A stretch of DNA of 64,000 nucleotides, taken from Kitasatospora sp. GP82. GTDB lineage: Bacteria; Actinomycetota; Actinomycetes; Streptomycetales; Streptomycetaceae. Positions 51,921-60,671 of this stretch are shown here, in pieces. The DNA is taken from contig NZ_JARZAJ010000006.1 of assembly GCF_029892105.1 (NCBI RefSeq), forward strand, positions 1 to 64,000, read 5' to 3'. The notes under the pieces are model-generated. The model was not told where the DNA came from. It ran no database searches and saw nothing but the letters and a program-made list of their open reading frames with translations. Position 1 is the stretch's first letter, and every line of letters starts with the position of its first letter. Made by a program: the position numbers and the translations under genes.

Positions 51921-53758
51921 ACCTTCTCCTTGACGGGGGTCGGCCCATCGGCGGCAGGCCGTTCGGCCGGACTGAGCGGATCGGCCGGGCCGGGCAGATC
52001 GGCCGGTTCGGTGTCGCGGGTGACGACGGACCGGTACTGCCGGTCGGTGTGCAGGAGTTCGCGATGGGTGCCGGCCGCGGCGACCCGGCCCTCGTGGACC
52101 AGCAGGACGGTGTCCGCCTGATCGAGCAGCAGTGGGCTGGTCGCGAAGAGCACCGTGGTACGGCCACCGCGCAGCTCCCGCAGCCCGGCGGCGATCCGCG
52201 ACTCGGTGTGGGCGTCCACCGCACTGGTGGGCTCGTCCAGGACCAGTACCGCCGGGTCCGCGACCAACGAGCGGGCCAGGGCGAGCCGTTGACGCTGACC
52301 GCCGGAGAGGGAACGTCCCTTCTCGGTGATCCGCGCCCGCATCGCATCTCCTTCGCACTCGGGCGAGCCTTCGACCAGGGCGTCCAGTACATCCTCCGCG
52401 CGGGCGGCGGCGAGCGCCTGGCCCGGGGTGACCCGCCCGGACGCGGGCACCTCGAACAGCTCGGCGAGGGTGCCGGAGAGCAGCGTCGGCTCCTTGTCGT
52501 GGACCAGCACCGCTGCTCGCACCTCGGCCAGCGGTACCTCCTCCAGCGGGATGCCGCCGAGGCGTACGGAGGGCTCGGGCTGCTCGTCCTCGGCCAGCGG
52601 GACGTGACCGCCGAGCCGTGCGGCCAGTCGGCCCGCGATGTCCGGATCGCCGCAGACCACGGCGGTGATCCGCCCGGCGCGGGCGGTGAGGCCGGTGACC
52701 GGGTCGTGCAGGTCGCTGCGCTCGGGGCGGGTGAGAGTGGCGACGAGGGCCTCGCCGTCCGCCGTGCGGCTCAGCCCGAGCACCTGGGTCGCCCGCTCGG
52801 CGGAGACCCGGGCGACGCTCCAGGCGTGTGCGGCCTCGCCGAGGATCCGCAGCGGGGCGGCGAGGAAGGCCATCGCCCCGTACACGGCGATCAGTTCACC
52901 GACACCGATCTGCCCGCGTACCGCGAGCTCGGCCCCGTACCAGGTGGTGCCGGCCACGAACAGGCCCGGAAGCAGCACCTGTTGGGCCTGCATCAGCGAA
53001 TGGACCCTGGCGGTGCGGACGGCGGCGCCGCGTACCTCCTGCGAGGCGAGGCGGTACCGCTCGAGGAAGAGCTCCTCGCCGCCGATGCCGCGCAGCACGC
53101 GCAGCCCGGCCACGGTGTCGGCGGCCAGCTCGGTCGCTCTGCCGCCCAGCGTGCGCTGCCTGCTGTAGCGGCGCTCCAGGGGCGCCAGCAGCGGCCAGAC
53201 GGAGGCGGCGAGAGCCGGGACACCGAGCAGGACGGCGAGGCCGAGCACCGGTTGGCGAACCGCCACGACCACGCTGACGCCGAGCCAGACCGCCACGGCG
53301 GCCCGCACCCGGGCGTTCAGCTCGACGTACCAGCCGATCCGCTCCACATCACTGCTGCTGACGGCGACCATCTCGCCGGTGGCGATCCTGCGGGCAAGTC
53401 CGGCGCCGAGCCGGGACGCCTGGCGGGCCAGCAGTTGGCGCAGCTGGGCGGCGGCGGTGATCCAGTTCCACACCGCCTGGCGGTGCAGCAGGACACCGCC
53501 GACCGACTGGAGAGCGGCGAGGCCGAGTGCGAGGGCGCCGGCACGCCAGACACCGGCGGTGTCGCCCCGGGCCGCGGCCTGGATGCCCAGGCCCAGCGCC
53601 GCAGGGAGGGCGGCCTGGCAGGCCAGTTCCAGAACCGCCCAGCAGGTGGCGAGCAGTTGGCCGCGCCGCTGGCTGCGCTGCATCCAGCGCAGGAAGGCGG
53701 GCGGTGAGCTGAGATCGGGACTGCCGGGATCGGGCATCGGCAGAGGTCTGAGCGGCAT
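51917..53758 (-). CDS. ABC exporter half-transporter, degenerate ATPase half
   Basis: A 613-residue exporter half with about six membrane helices (1-320). Its ATPase domain has an intact signature (RSLSGGQRQR) and Walker B (VLVLDEPTS), but the P-loop is gone (VVCGDPDIAGRLA, with no GKS/T), the Q-loop glutamine is replaced (VLVHDKEPTL) and the switch histidine is serine (FATSPLLL). It therefore cannot hydrolyse ATP in its own Walker A site but completes the partner's site. It is the first gene of the pair. The gap 53759-54095 lies upstream. Confidence 0.87.
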   Translation of the reverse strand: MPLRPLPMPDPGSPDLSSPPAFLRWMQRSQRRGQLLATCWAVLELACQAALPAALGLGIQAAARGDTAGVWRAGALALGLAALQSVGGVLLHRQAVWNWITAAAQLRQLLARQASRLGAGLARRIATGEMVAVSSSDVERIGWYVELNARVRAAVAVWLGVSVVVAVRQPVLGLAVLLGVPALAASVWPLLAPLERRYSRQRTLGGRATELAADTVAGLRVLRGIGGEELFLERYRLASQEVRGAAVRTARVHSLMQAQQVLLPGLFVAGTTWYGAELAVRGQIGVGELIAVYGAMAFLAAPLRILGEAAHAWSVARVSAERATQVLGLSRTADGEALVATLTRPERSDLHDPVTGLTARAGRITAVVCGDPDIAGRLAARLGGHVPLAEDEQPEPSVRLGGIPLEEVPLAEVRAAVLVHDKEPTLLSGTLAELFEVPASGRVTPGQALAAARAEDVLDALVEGSPECEGDAMRARITEKGRSLSGGQRQRLALARSLVADPAVLVLDEPTSAVDAHTESRIAAGLRELRGGRTTVLFATSPLLLDQADTVLLVHEGRVAAAGTHRELLHTDRQYRSVVTRDTEPADLPGPADPLSPAERPAADGPTPVKEKV

Positions 53759-53990
53759 GACGCTCCGTTACAGGGTGGTACGGGCAGGAAGCTCTGGCAC
53801 GCGGCCCAGGTCGTGGGCGCGGCGGGGCCGCCCGGCGCGGTGCGCGGGCCAGGGCGGACAGGGGTGACGGCGGAGTGCTGGTCATCAGGACGTCATGGGC
53901 ACCGAGCGTGCCGCTCATGTGTGACGTGCGCAACAGGTTTTCCGGCGCGAGCCTCCGGCGCCGGGGCCACAGAGCGTCAACAATGGTCCA

Positions 53991-54012
53991 GATTCATCAT
54001 TTCTGGTGAATC
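53991..54012. promoter_or_regulatory. Inverted repeat GATTCA-N10-TGAATC in AKR upstream region
   Basis: A 6-bp inverted repeat in an AT-rich island (about 53975-54050) that also contains TGGTCCAGAT and ATTGGATATCTGG, between the divergent ABC exporter and aldo/keto reductase genes. It may be a regulator site or promoter. The rest of the 337-bp gap 53759-54095 is GC-rich and shows no gene. Confidence 0.35.
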
Positions 54013-54095
54013 ATTGGATATCTGGGAACAATGCCACCGATTCTGGGGTTGCTCCCCACCGGCACTATCCGACGGACCGGAGGGCACCCCTTCCA

Positions 54096-54950
54096 GTGAG
54101 CACCATTCCCAGCGTCACCCTGAACAACGGCGTCCAGATCCCGCAGCTCGGCTTCGGTGTCTGGCAGGTCCCGGACGCCGAGGCGGCGATCGCCGTCCGC
54201 ACCGCGATCGAGGCCGGCTACCGCAGCATCGACACCGCCGCGATCTACGAGAACGAGGCCGGCACCGGCCAGGCGATCGCGACGGCCGGCGTGCCGCGCG
54301 AGGAGCTGTTCATCACCACCAAGCTGTGGAACTCGGGCACCAAGGACTGGTCCGGCCAGCAGGGCCAGGACGCCGTGCTCCGCGCCTTCGACGAGTCGCT
54401 GGCCAAGCTCGGCCTCGACTACATCGACCTGTACCTGATCCACTGGCCGCGCCCGATGCACGGCACCTTCCTCAACATCTGGAAGGCGTTCGAGAAGCTG
54501 TACGCCGAGGGCCGGGTCAAGGCCGTCGGTGTCTCCAACTTCGGCCCGCAGCAGCTGGATGCACTGCGCCAGGAGAGCTCGGTCGTGCCGGTGCTCAACC
54601 AGGTCGAGCTGCACCCGCACTTCCCGCAGCTCGAGCTGCGCGAGTACCACGCCGAGCACGGCATCGCGACCGAGGCGTGGAGCCCGCTGGGCCAGGGCAA
54701 GGCGCTGCTCACCGAGCCCGCCCTGGTGAAGATCGCCGAGAAGCACGGCCGCACGGTGGCCCAGGTGGTGCTCCGCTGGCACCTGCAGAGCGGCGTCATC
54801 GCGATCCCGAAGTCGGTCACCCCGTCCCGGATCGCGGAGAACATCGACGTCACCGGCTTCGAGCTGGACGCCGACGACCTGGCCGCCATCGCCGGTACGG
54901 CGACGGGTACGCGCCTGGGCCCGGACCCGCAGAGCTTCGACTGGAGCTGA
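54096..54950 (+). CDS. Aldo/keto reductase (AKR5-type)
   Basis: A 284-residue NADPH-dependent reductase. The catalytic tetrad is in place: the Asp and Tyr in GYRSIDTAAIYENE (about 44-57), the Lys in FITTKLWN and the His in LYLIHWPRP; the cofactor end reads IAIPKSVTPSRIAEN. It resembles 2,5-diketo-gluconate reductases and general aldehyde reductases. The GTG at 54096 has GGAGGG about 11 nt upstream; an ATG 30 codons earlier would lie in the AT-rich control region. Confidence 0.9.
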   Translation: MSTIPSVTLNNGVQIPQLGFGVWQVPDAEAAIAVRTAIEAGYRSIDTAAIYENEAGTGQAIATAGVPREELFITTKLWNSGTKDWSGQQGQDAVLRAFDESLAKLGLDYIDLYLIHWPRPMHGTFLNIWKAFEKLYAEGRVKAVGVSNFGPQQLDALRQESSVVPVLNQVELHPHFPQLELREYHAEHGIATEAWSPLGQGKALLTEPALVKIAEKHGRTVAQVVLRWHLQSGVIAIPKSVTPSRIAENIDVTGFELDADDLAAIAGTATGTRLGPDPQSFDWS

Positions 54951-54978
54951 CACCGTCGGCCGCTGCCGGGTGACAGCA

Positions 54979-55026
54979 GACGAACGGCCGGTCACCGCCC
55001 TGACTTTGGGCGACCGGCCGTTCGTC
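54979..55026. terminator. Convergent terminator between AKR and MarR-MarR genes
   Basis: Fifteen-base perfect arms (54979-54993 and 55012-55026) that extend inward with a GCCC/GGGC pair, 28 bp after the AKR stop and before the convergent regulator. Confidence 0.75.
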
Positions 55027-55100
55027 ACTGCTCTTCACTTGACTGTCCGCGACCTGGAGAGTCGGCAAATCGTTACTGCCACGGGCACTGCGCCGAATCG

Positions 55101-55997
55101 TTACAGCCTGGCGGCCTTGGCGATCAGCGCCAGCGCGGGCTCGTGCTCGTGCGCCTCCAGCGGGGAGAGCAGAAGTTCCTGCACCTCCCGCACCCCGGCC
55201 GCCGATCGGTGCAGCAGGTCCTGCCCGGCCGGCGAGAGCGAGAGCAGGTTGCGCCGCCCGTCCGAAGGGTCGCGCCGACGCAGCACCAGGCCGCGCCTGA
55301 CCAGTCGGCTGACCATCTCGGCCATGGTCGCCTTGTCCAACGAGGCCAGCTCGCCGACGGTGCGCTGGTCGGCGCCGGGCTCGGTCTCCAGGGCGTCCAG
55401 CACCGCGTACTGAGGTGCCGTCAGTTCGGCTCCGACCTTGTCGGACCAGAGCTTGGTGTGCACCTGCTGGCTGACCCGGATCAGGTAGCCGATCGCCCGC
55501 TGGGCGTCCAGCATCGGCCGGGCGTCCGTCATGACCGCGACGGCGGCCGGCTCGAGCCGGGCTATCTTCGCCATCACCCGGACGATCTCGATCTGCTCCT
55601 CGGTACTGAGCGGCTCGAAGAGCGTCCGCTGAACACGGACCACTCCGCCGGTGGCCTCGCGGACCGCCTGCGCGCCGTTCTGCGAGAGCGCCAGCAGCTT
55701 GCGGCGGCCGTCGGCCGGGTCGCGGCGGCGCAGCACCAGGCCGCGCCGCACCAGGCGGGCGACCATTTCGGCCATCGTGGCCTTGTCGAGCGAGGCCCGC
55801 TCGCCGACCGTTCGCTGGTCGGCTCCCGGCTCGAGTGCGAGTACGAGCAGCACGGCGAACTGCGGAGCCGTGAGCTCGGAACCGACGTACTCGGACCACA
55901 GGCGGGTGTGCACCTGCTGGGCCACGCGGATGAGGTGACCGGGCGACTGCTGAAGTCGCGCGGGCACACGGGTCGTCGGGATCTCCCCCAGCACCAT
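55101..55997 (-). CDS. Tandem MarR-MarR fusion regulator
   Basis: A 298-residue protein made of two complete MarR domains in one chain, about 1-150 and 160-298. The halves are closely similar: LIRVAQQVHTRLWSEYVGSE and LIRVSQQVHTKLWSDKVGAE, then SLDKATMAEMVARLVRRGL and SLDKATMAEMVSRLVRRGL. MarR proteins normally work as dimers of separate chains, so this is a covalent pseudo-dimer. ATG 55997 was chosen; an upstream ATG (56087) would add an unconserved 30 residues. It is divergent from the fabG-like gene. Confidence 0.85.
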   Translation of the reverse strand: MVLGEIPTTRVPARLQQSPGHLIRVAQQVHTRLWSEYVGSELTAPQFAVLLVLALEPGADQRTVGERASLDKATMAEMVARLVRRGLVLRRRDPADGRRKLLALSQNGAQAVREATGGVVRVQRTLFEPLSTEEQIEIVRVMAKIARLEPAAVAVMTDARPMLDAQRAIGYLIRVSQQVHTKLWSDKVGAELTAPQYAVLDALETEPGADQRTVGELASLDKATMAEMVSRLVRRGLVLRRRDPSDGRRNLLSLSPAGQDLLHRSAAGVREVQELLLSPLEAHEHEPALALIAKAARL

Positions 55998-56119
55998 GAA
56001 ATCCGTCCCGATGTCACACCCGGCGTGTGTAGGACACCCGGGCGGGGCAGTAACGGCGAGTGAGCGTCCCGCTGTGAGGGTAGGCACGCCAGCCGTGCAG
56101 CCGGTGGCTGCTGGCGCAC

Positions 56120-56125
56120 ACTATA
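56120..56125 (-). promoter_or_regulatory. Possible -10 element for the MarR-MarR gene
   Basis: On the minus strand TATAGT lies in GTTTGTATAGTGTG about 125 bp before the chosen start. The 408-bp gap 55998-56405 otherwise contains a mix of GC-rich stretches and one AT-richer block (about 56185-56230); no gene is supported there. Confidence 0.3.
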
Positions 56126-56293
56126 CAAACGGTCGGCCCGCGCTGGCAGGCAGGGGCCAAGAGTAGACGCATGTTCGTCGAAGTTGGCATATTTCCGCAG
56201 CATGTCGCGGTCACGATTACCGGTTCGACCTATTGACCCCCACCGAGCCTCCTCACCCTCCGTCACCTGCGAATCTGCACTCTGGCCGGGAAG

Positions 56294-56307
56294 GCTACCC
56301 GCCGGTA
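56294..56307. promoter_or_regulatory. Inverted repeat CTACC-N4-GGTAG upstream of fabG-like gene
   Basis: A perfect 5-bp interrupted palindrome of a form bound by TetR and MarR proteins, 98 bp before the SDR start. The right arm overlaps TAGGGT, a possible -10. The divergent MarR-MarR protein is the nearest candidate ligand. Confidence 0.4.
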
Positions 56308-56405
56308 GGGTGTGCGCGCAGCGCTCTCCTACACCACCCTTCCGGGCAGGGCCGCTCTCGGCAGCGACCGTGCCCGTCACCCCACCGAGAGAGACGAGTA
56401 CGAGC

Positions 56406-57173
56406 ATGACCGAGCAGAGCAGCACCCCCAGGGTCGCGGTCGTCACCGGCGCGGCACGCGGCATCGGCGCCGCGACCGCCGAGCGGCTGGCCGCCGACGG
56501 CTACGCGGTGGCCGTGGTCGACCTGGAGGAGTCGGCCGGCAAGGACACCGTGGACCGGATCGTCGCGGCGGGCGGCCGGGCGCTGGCGGTCGGGGCGGAT
56601 GTCTCCGACGCCGAGCAGGTGCAGGCGGCCGTGGACCGGATCGCCGCCGAGCTGGGCGCACCGGTGGTGCTGGTGAACAACGCCGGGGTGCTCCGCGACA
56701 ATCTGCTGTTCAAGATGTCCGAATCGGACTGGGACACCGTGATGAACGTCCACCTCAAGGGCGCCTTCCTGATGACCCGGGCCTGCCAGAAGCACATGGT
56801 GGACGCCGGTTTCGGCCGGATCGTCAACCTCTCGTCCTCCTCGGCACAGGGCAACCGCGGCCAGGCCAACTACTCTGCCGCCAAGGCCGGACTGCAGGGT
56901 TTCACCAAGACCCTGGCGATCGAGCTCGGGAAGTTCGGCATCACCGCCAACGCGGTGGCGCCCGGCTTCATCGCGACCGATATGACGGCTGCCACGGCCG
57001 CCCGGGTCGGTATGGAGTTCGAGGCGTTCAAGCAGGCCGCCGCCTCCCAGATCCCGGTCAACCGGGTCGGCGTCCCCGAGGACATCGCCAACACCATCTC
57101 CTTCCTCGCCGGTGCGGCGGCCGGTTTTGTCTCCGGTCAGGTGATCTACGTGGCGGGCGGGCCGCTCGACTGA
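56406..57173 (+). CDS. SDR, 3-oxoacyl-ACP reductase (FabG-like)
   Basis: A 255-residue classical SDR. The cofactor motif TGAARGIGAA (about 15-24), NNAGVL, catalytic Ser in NLSSSS and YSAAK are all present, and the C-terminal VIYVAGG is typical of FabG. It could serve fatty acid or polyketide reduction, or act as a general ketoreductase, since it is not in a fab operon. It is divergent from the MarR-MarR regulator, which may control it. Confidence 0.88.
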   Translation: MTEQSSTPRVAVVTGAARGIGAATAERLAADGYAVAVVDLEESAGKDTVDRIVAAGGRALAVGADVSDAEQVQAAVDRIAAELGAPVVLVNNAGVLRDNLLFKMSESDWDTVMNVHLKGAFLMTRACQKHMVDAGFGRIVNLSSSSAQGNRGQANYSAAKAGLQGFTKTLAIELGKFGITANAVAPGFIATDMTAATAARVGMEFEAFKQAAASQIPVNRVGVPEDIANTISFLAGAAAGFVSGQVIYVAGGPLD

Positions 57174-57315
57174 GACCGACCGGTAGCAGGGAGCGCGACG
57201 CCGCGGGCCCCGTTTCCGGCCGGTCCAAGGCGCCGCACCGCCCGTTCGCCATGCGCGCGGGGCCGTGCGGGAGGAGACTCAGGGGTCAGAAGCTGCATTC
57301 CACGGGAGGCACCAG

Positions 57316-57510
57316 ATGACGAACGAGCCCACCGACAGCGACTCCCGCCCGACGCCGGACCGCCTCCTCCACACGGGTGCCGAGCACCCGGTGGATCCGG
57401 AGGACCTGGTCATGGCCTCGGGCCGCACCCCCACCCCGGAGCTCATCGAGAGGGCCCGACAGGACCTGGAGAAGTACGGCGCCGCCGCCGTCGAACGCCT
57501 GATGCCCTGA
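57316..57510 (+). CDS. Small conserved hypothetical protein
   Basis: A 64-residue acidic protein (HTGAEHPVDPEDLVMASGRTPTPELIERARQDLEKYG) recognised as conserved among streptomycetes but of unknown role. One predicted helix follows a disordered N-terminus. GGGAGG lies 7 nt before the ATG and a strong terminator follows. Confidence 0.72.
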   Translation: MTNEPTDSDSRPTPDRLLHTGAEHPVDPEDLVMASGRTPTPELIERARQDLEKYGAAAVERLMP

Positions 57511-57527
57511 GTCCTTCCAGCCACGCC

Positions 57528-57555
57528 CAGGCCCCCGCATCCGTGCGGGGGCCTG
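57528..57555 (+). terminator. Terminator after small hypothetical gene
   Basis: Perfect 12-bp arms (57528-57539 and 57544-57555) with loop TCCG, 17 bp past the stop. Confidence 0.85.
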
Positions 57556-57650
57556 AGTGCGTTTCCGGCCATTCTCGGGGTGTGGTCAACCGGGAGGCTT
57601 TGCGCTATACCTGCTCATCAGTGTTCGTTCTTGCATGATGAGGGGTTCAT

Positions 57651-60383
57651 ATGCGCAGAACTTTGCAACACTCCTGGCGGATCCGTCCCGTCGGCCTGGC
57701 CCTCGCGGCCGCGCTCGCCCTCGGCACCGGCTCGCTCTCCCCAGCCCTCACCACGAAGGCGGCCGCCGCCGCGGTCACCGGATCGGCCGGCGCGGTCACC
57801 GGATTCGCCGCGAAGGGCCCCGTCTACACCATCTCCGCAGGCAGCGCCAAGGCCCGGGTCAGCTTCGTCTCCGACCAGGTCTTCCGGATCGAGCTGGCGC
57901 CCAACGGGCAGTTCACCGACCCGGTCGGCTCGGACGTCGTCCTGCCGCAGGGCGCCCCGCCCGCCACCAGGTGGCACGACGCGGGCGACCGGTACGAACT
58001 GTCCACCGGCAGGATCACCCTGCGGGTCTACAAATCCGCTCTGCGCTTCGCGCTCTACCGGGCCGACGGCAGCAGGGTCTGGGAGGAGACCAAGCCGCTG
58101 TCCTGGGACGGCAAGGCCACCACCCAGACCCTGGCCAGGGGCGCGAACGAGCAGTACTTCGGCGCCGGCGAGCAGAACGGCTCCTTCTCGCACCGGGGCA
58201 AGACCGTCCAGATCGGCGTGGACTACAACTGGAACGAGGGAGGCCACCCCAACTCCGTCCCCTTCTACCTCTCCTCGGCCGGTTACGGCGTCTACCGCAA
58301 CACCTACGCCCCCGGCACCTACGCCTTCAACGACCCGGTCACCACCACCGAGCAGGAACTGCGCTTCGACGCGTACTACTTCGCCGGGCCGAACATGAAG
58401 GACGTCATCGGCCAGTACACCTCGCTCACCGGCAAGCCCTTCCTGCCGCCGGTCTACGGCCTGGAGATGGGCGACTCCGACTGCTATCTGCACAACGCCA
58501 ACCGGGGCGAACGCCACACCCTGGACGCGTTGAAGATCGCCGACGACTATGCGAAGAACGACATCCCCAACGGCTGGATGCTGGTCAACGACGGCTACGG
58601 CTGCGGCTACGAGAACCTCGCCCAGACCGCCCAGGGCCTGGCACAGCGCAAGATGCAGCTCGGCCTGTGGACCGAGAACGGCCTCGGCCAGCTCGCCGAC
58701 CAGGTCAAGGCCGGGCAACGGGTGGCCAAGCTGGACGTGGCCTGGGTCGGCGACGGCTACAAGTTCGCCCTCGACGGATGCAAGGCCGCCTACCAGGGCA
58801 TCGAGGACAACAGCGATGCCCGCGGCTTCACCTGGGCACCCGAGAGCTGGTCCGGCGCGCAGCGCTGCGGAGTGCAGTGGAGCGGCGACCAGTCCGGCAG
58901 TTGGGACTACATCCGCTGGCAGATCCCGACCTACGCCGGCTCCACCATGTCGGGCATGGCGTACAACACGGGCGATGTGGACGGCATCTTCGGCGGCAGC
59001 CCGCAGACCTACACCCGCGACCTGCAGTGGAAGTCCTTCCTCCCCGCGATCATGTCGATGGACGGCTGGGCGCCCAGCGACAAGCAGCCCTACCGTTCCG
59101 GTGAGCCGTACACCTCCATCAACCGCAAGTACCTGAAGCTCAAGGAGTCGCTGCTGCCGTACATGTACAGCTACGCGGCCGAGGCGAGCCGGACCGGCGT
59201 CGGTCCGGTGCGGCCGCTGGCGCTGGAGTACCCGGACGACCCGGTGACGGCCACCGATGCGGTCAAGTACGAATTCCTCAGCGGCCAGGACTTCCTGGTG
59301 GCCCCCGTCTACTCCGACACCTCGGTACGCGACGGCATCTACCTGCCCAAGGGCACCTGGGTCGACTACTGGTCGGGGCGCACCTACCAGGGCCCGGCCA
59401 CCGTCAACGGCTACAGTGCACCGCTCGACACCCTGCCGCTGTTCGTCAAGGCCGGTGCCACGGTGCCGATGTGGCCCGGCATCAGCTCGTACCAGGACCG
59501 CACCGCCTCCTCCCCGCTGGCCTGGGACATCTACCCGCAGGGGCACAGCAGCTTCAGCCTCTACGAGGACGACGGCGTCACCCGGCAGTACCGGCAGGGC
59601 CGGTACGCCACCCAGCGGGCTGAGGTGAGTGCCCCGAACTCGGGTGCCGGCCAGGTCCGGATCGACCTCTCGGCGAGCACCGGGGACTTCACGGGCAAGC
59701 AGGCCGCCCGGCCGTACCTGTTCACCGTCCACAGCTCCACCGCGCCCGGCAGGGTGACGCTCGGCGGACGGGCGCTGCCGAAGCTGACGGGCAGGGCCGC
59801 CTTCGACGCGGCCACCGAGGGCTGGTGGTACGACGCCGCCGACCGGGGCGGCGTGGTCCAGGTGAAGACGGCTGCGCTCGCCACCTCGTCCGCCTTCCGG
59901 CTGGTGCTCGACGGCGCGAGCGCGGTGGGCAGCCAGGCGGGCCCGAGCGGCGACGTCTGGGCGAGCGACCTGCCCTGGACGAACGAGGTGAACGGCTGGG
60001 GCCCGGCCGAGCGCGACCGCAGCAACGGCGAGACGGGCCCGGCCGACGGCCACCCGATCACCCTGAAGGGCACCGTCTACCCGAAGGGGATCGGCGTGCA
60101 CGCCGACTCGGACATCGAGATCGCCACCGGCGGACGCTGCTCGGCCCTCAGCGCCGTGGTCGGTATCGACGACGAGATCAATGGCTACGGTTCGGTGACG
60201 TTCTCGGTGGTCGCCGACGGCCGGACACTGTGGACCTCGCCCGTTCTGACCGGTCGGTCGGCAGCCCTCCCGGTCACCGTCCCACTCGGCACAGCCGACC
60301 GCGTACACCTCGAAGTCACCGCGGCCGACAGCAAGACCGGTGACCACGCGGACTGGGCGGCGGCCAAGTTCCACTGCGCCTGA
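57651..60383 (+). CDS. Secreted GH31 glycosidase with NPCBM domain
   Basis: A 910-residue protein with a signal peptide (about 1-40), an N-terminal galactose mutarotase-like beta domain, the GH31 barrel (about 250-600) and a C-terminal NPCBM carbohydrate-binding domain (about 790-910; GIGVHADSDIEIATGG). The likely nucleophile is the Asp in AKLDVAWVG and the acid/base Asp in WSGDQSGSWDYIRWQIP, a variant of the usual WxDMNE motif, so specificity may differ from classical alpha-glucosidases. The secreted enzyme could release sugar for the mal importer. ATG at 57651 follows GAGGGG. Confidence 0.87.
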   Translation: MRRTLQHSWRIRPVGLALAAALALGTGSLSPALTTKAAAAAVTGSAGAVTGFAAKGPVYTISAGSAKARVSFVSDQVFRIELAPNGQFTDPVGSDVVLPQGAPPATRWHDAGDRYELSTGRITLRVYKSALRFALYRADGSRVWEETKPLSWDGKATTQTLARGANEQYFGAGEQNGSFSHRGKTVQIGVDYNWNEGGHPNSVPFYLSSAGYGVYRNTYAPGTYAFNDPVTTTEQELRFDAYYFAGPNMKDVIGQYTSLTGKPFLPPVYGLEMGDSDCYLHNANRGERHTLDALKIADDYAKNDIPNGWMLVNDGYGCGYENLAQTAQGLAQRKMQLGLWTENGLGQLADQVKAGQRVAKLDVAWVGDGYKFALDGCKAAYQGIEDNSDARGFTWAPESWSGAQRCGVQWSGDQSGSWDYIRWQIPTYAGSTMSGMAYNTGDVDGIFGGSPQTYTRDLQWKSFLPAIMSMDGWAPSDKQPYRSGEPYTSINRKYLKLKESLLPYMYSYAAEASRTGVGPVRPLALEYPDDPVTATDAVKYEFLSGQDFLVAPVYSDTSVRDGIYLPKGTWVDYWSGRTYQGPATVNGYSAPLDTLPLFVKAGATVPMWPGISSYQDRTASSPLAWDIYPQGHSSFSLYEDDGVTRQYRQGRYATQRAEVSAPNSGAGQVRIDLSASTGDFTGKQAARPYLFTVHSSTAPGRVTLGGRALPKLTGRAAFDAATEGWWYDAADRGGVVQVKTAALATSSAFRLVLDGASAVGSQAGPSGDVWASDLPWTNEVNGWGPAERDRSNGETGPADGHPITLKGTVYPKGIGVHADSDIEIATGGRCSALSAVVGIDDEINGYGSVTFSVVADGRTLWTSPVLTGRSAALPVTVPLGTADRVHLEVTAADSKTGDHADWAAAKFHCA

Positions 60384-60424
60384 CCTGCCGATCCGCCCGA
60401 CCGGAATCGCTCCGTCCATGAACC

Positions 60425-60468
60425 GGCGCCCGTCCCCGCAGGTCCCCCACCCTGCGGGGGCGGGCGCC
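60425..60468 (+). terminator. Terminator of GH31 gene
   Basis: An 18-bp stem (60425-60442 and 60451-60468) with one G-U wobble and an 8-nt loop, 41 bp past the stop. Confidence 0.8.
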
Positions 60469-60671
60469 TCCCCGTGCTCGAACCTCCTGCGGCGGCGCAC
60501 GGGAGCACGCCGGGAGTGATTGCTCACTCCTGGGTGGTCGTTGTTGGCACCGGGCAAGACTGCCCAGGTCGAACGGGTAGTGTCGAAGCCGTGCAAGCTC
60601 AGATCGAACCGTCCGGCCACCGGACCGACCCCCCCGAGGACGGGGGATCCGCCGAGGCAGGGTGGCCACCG

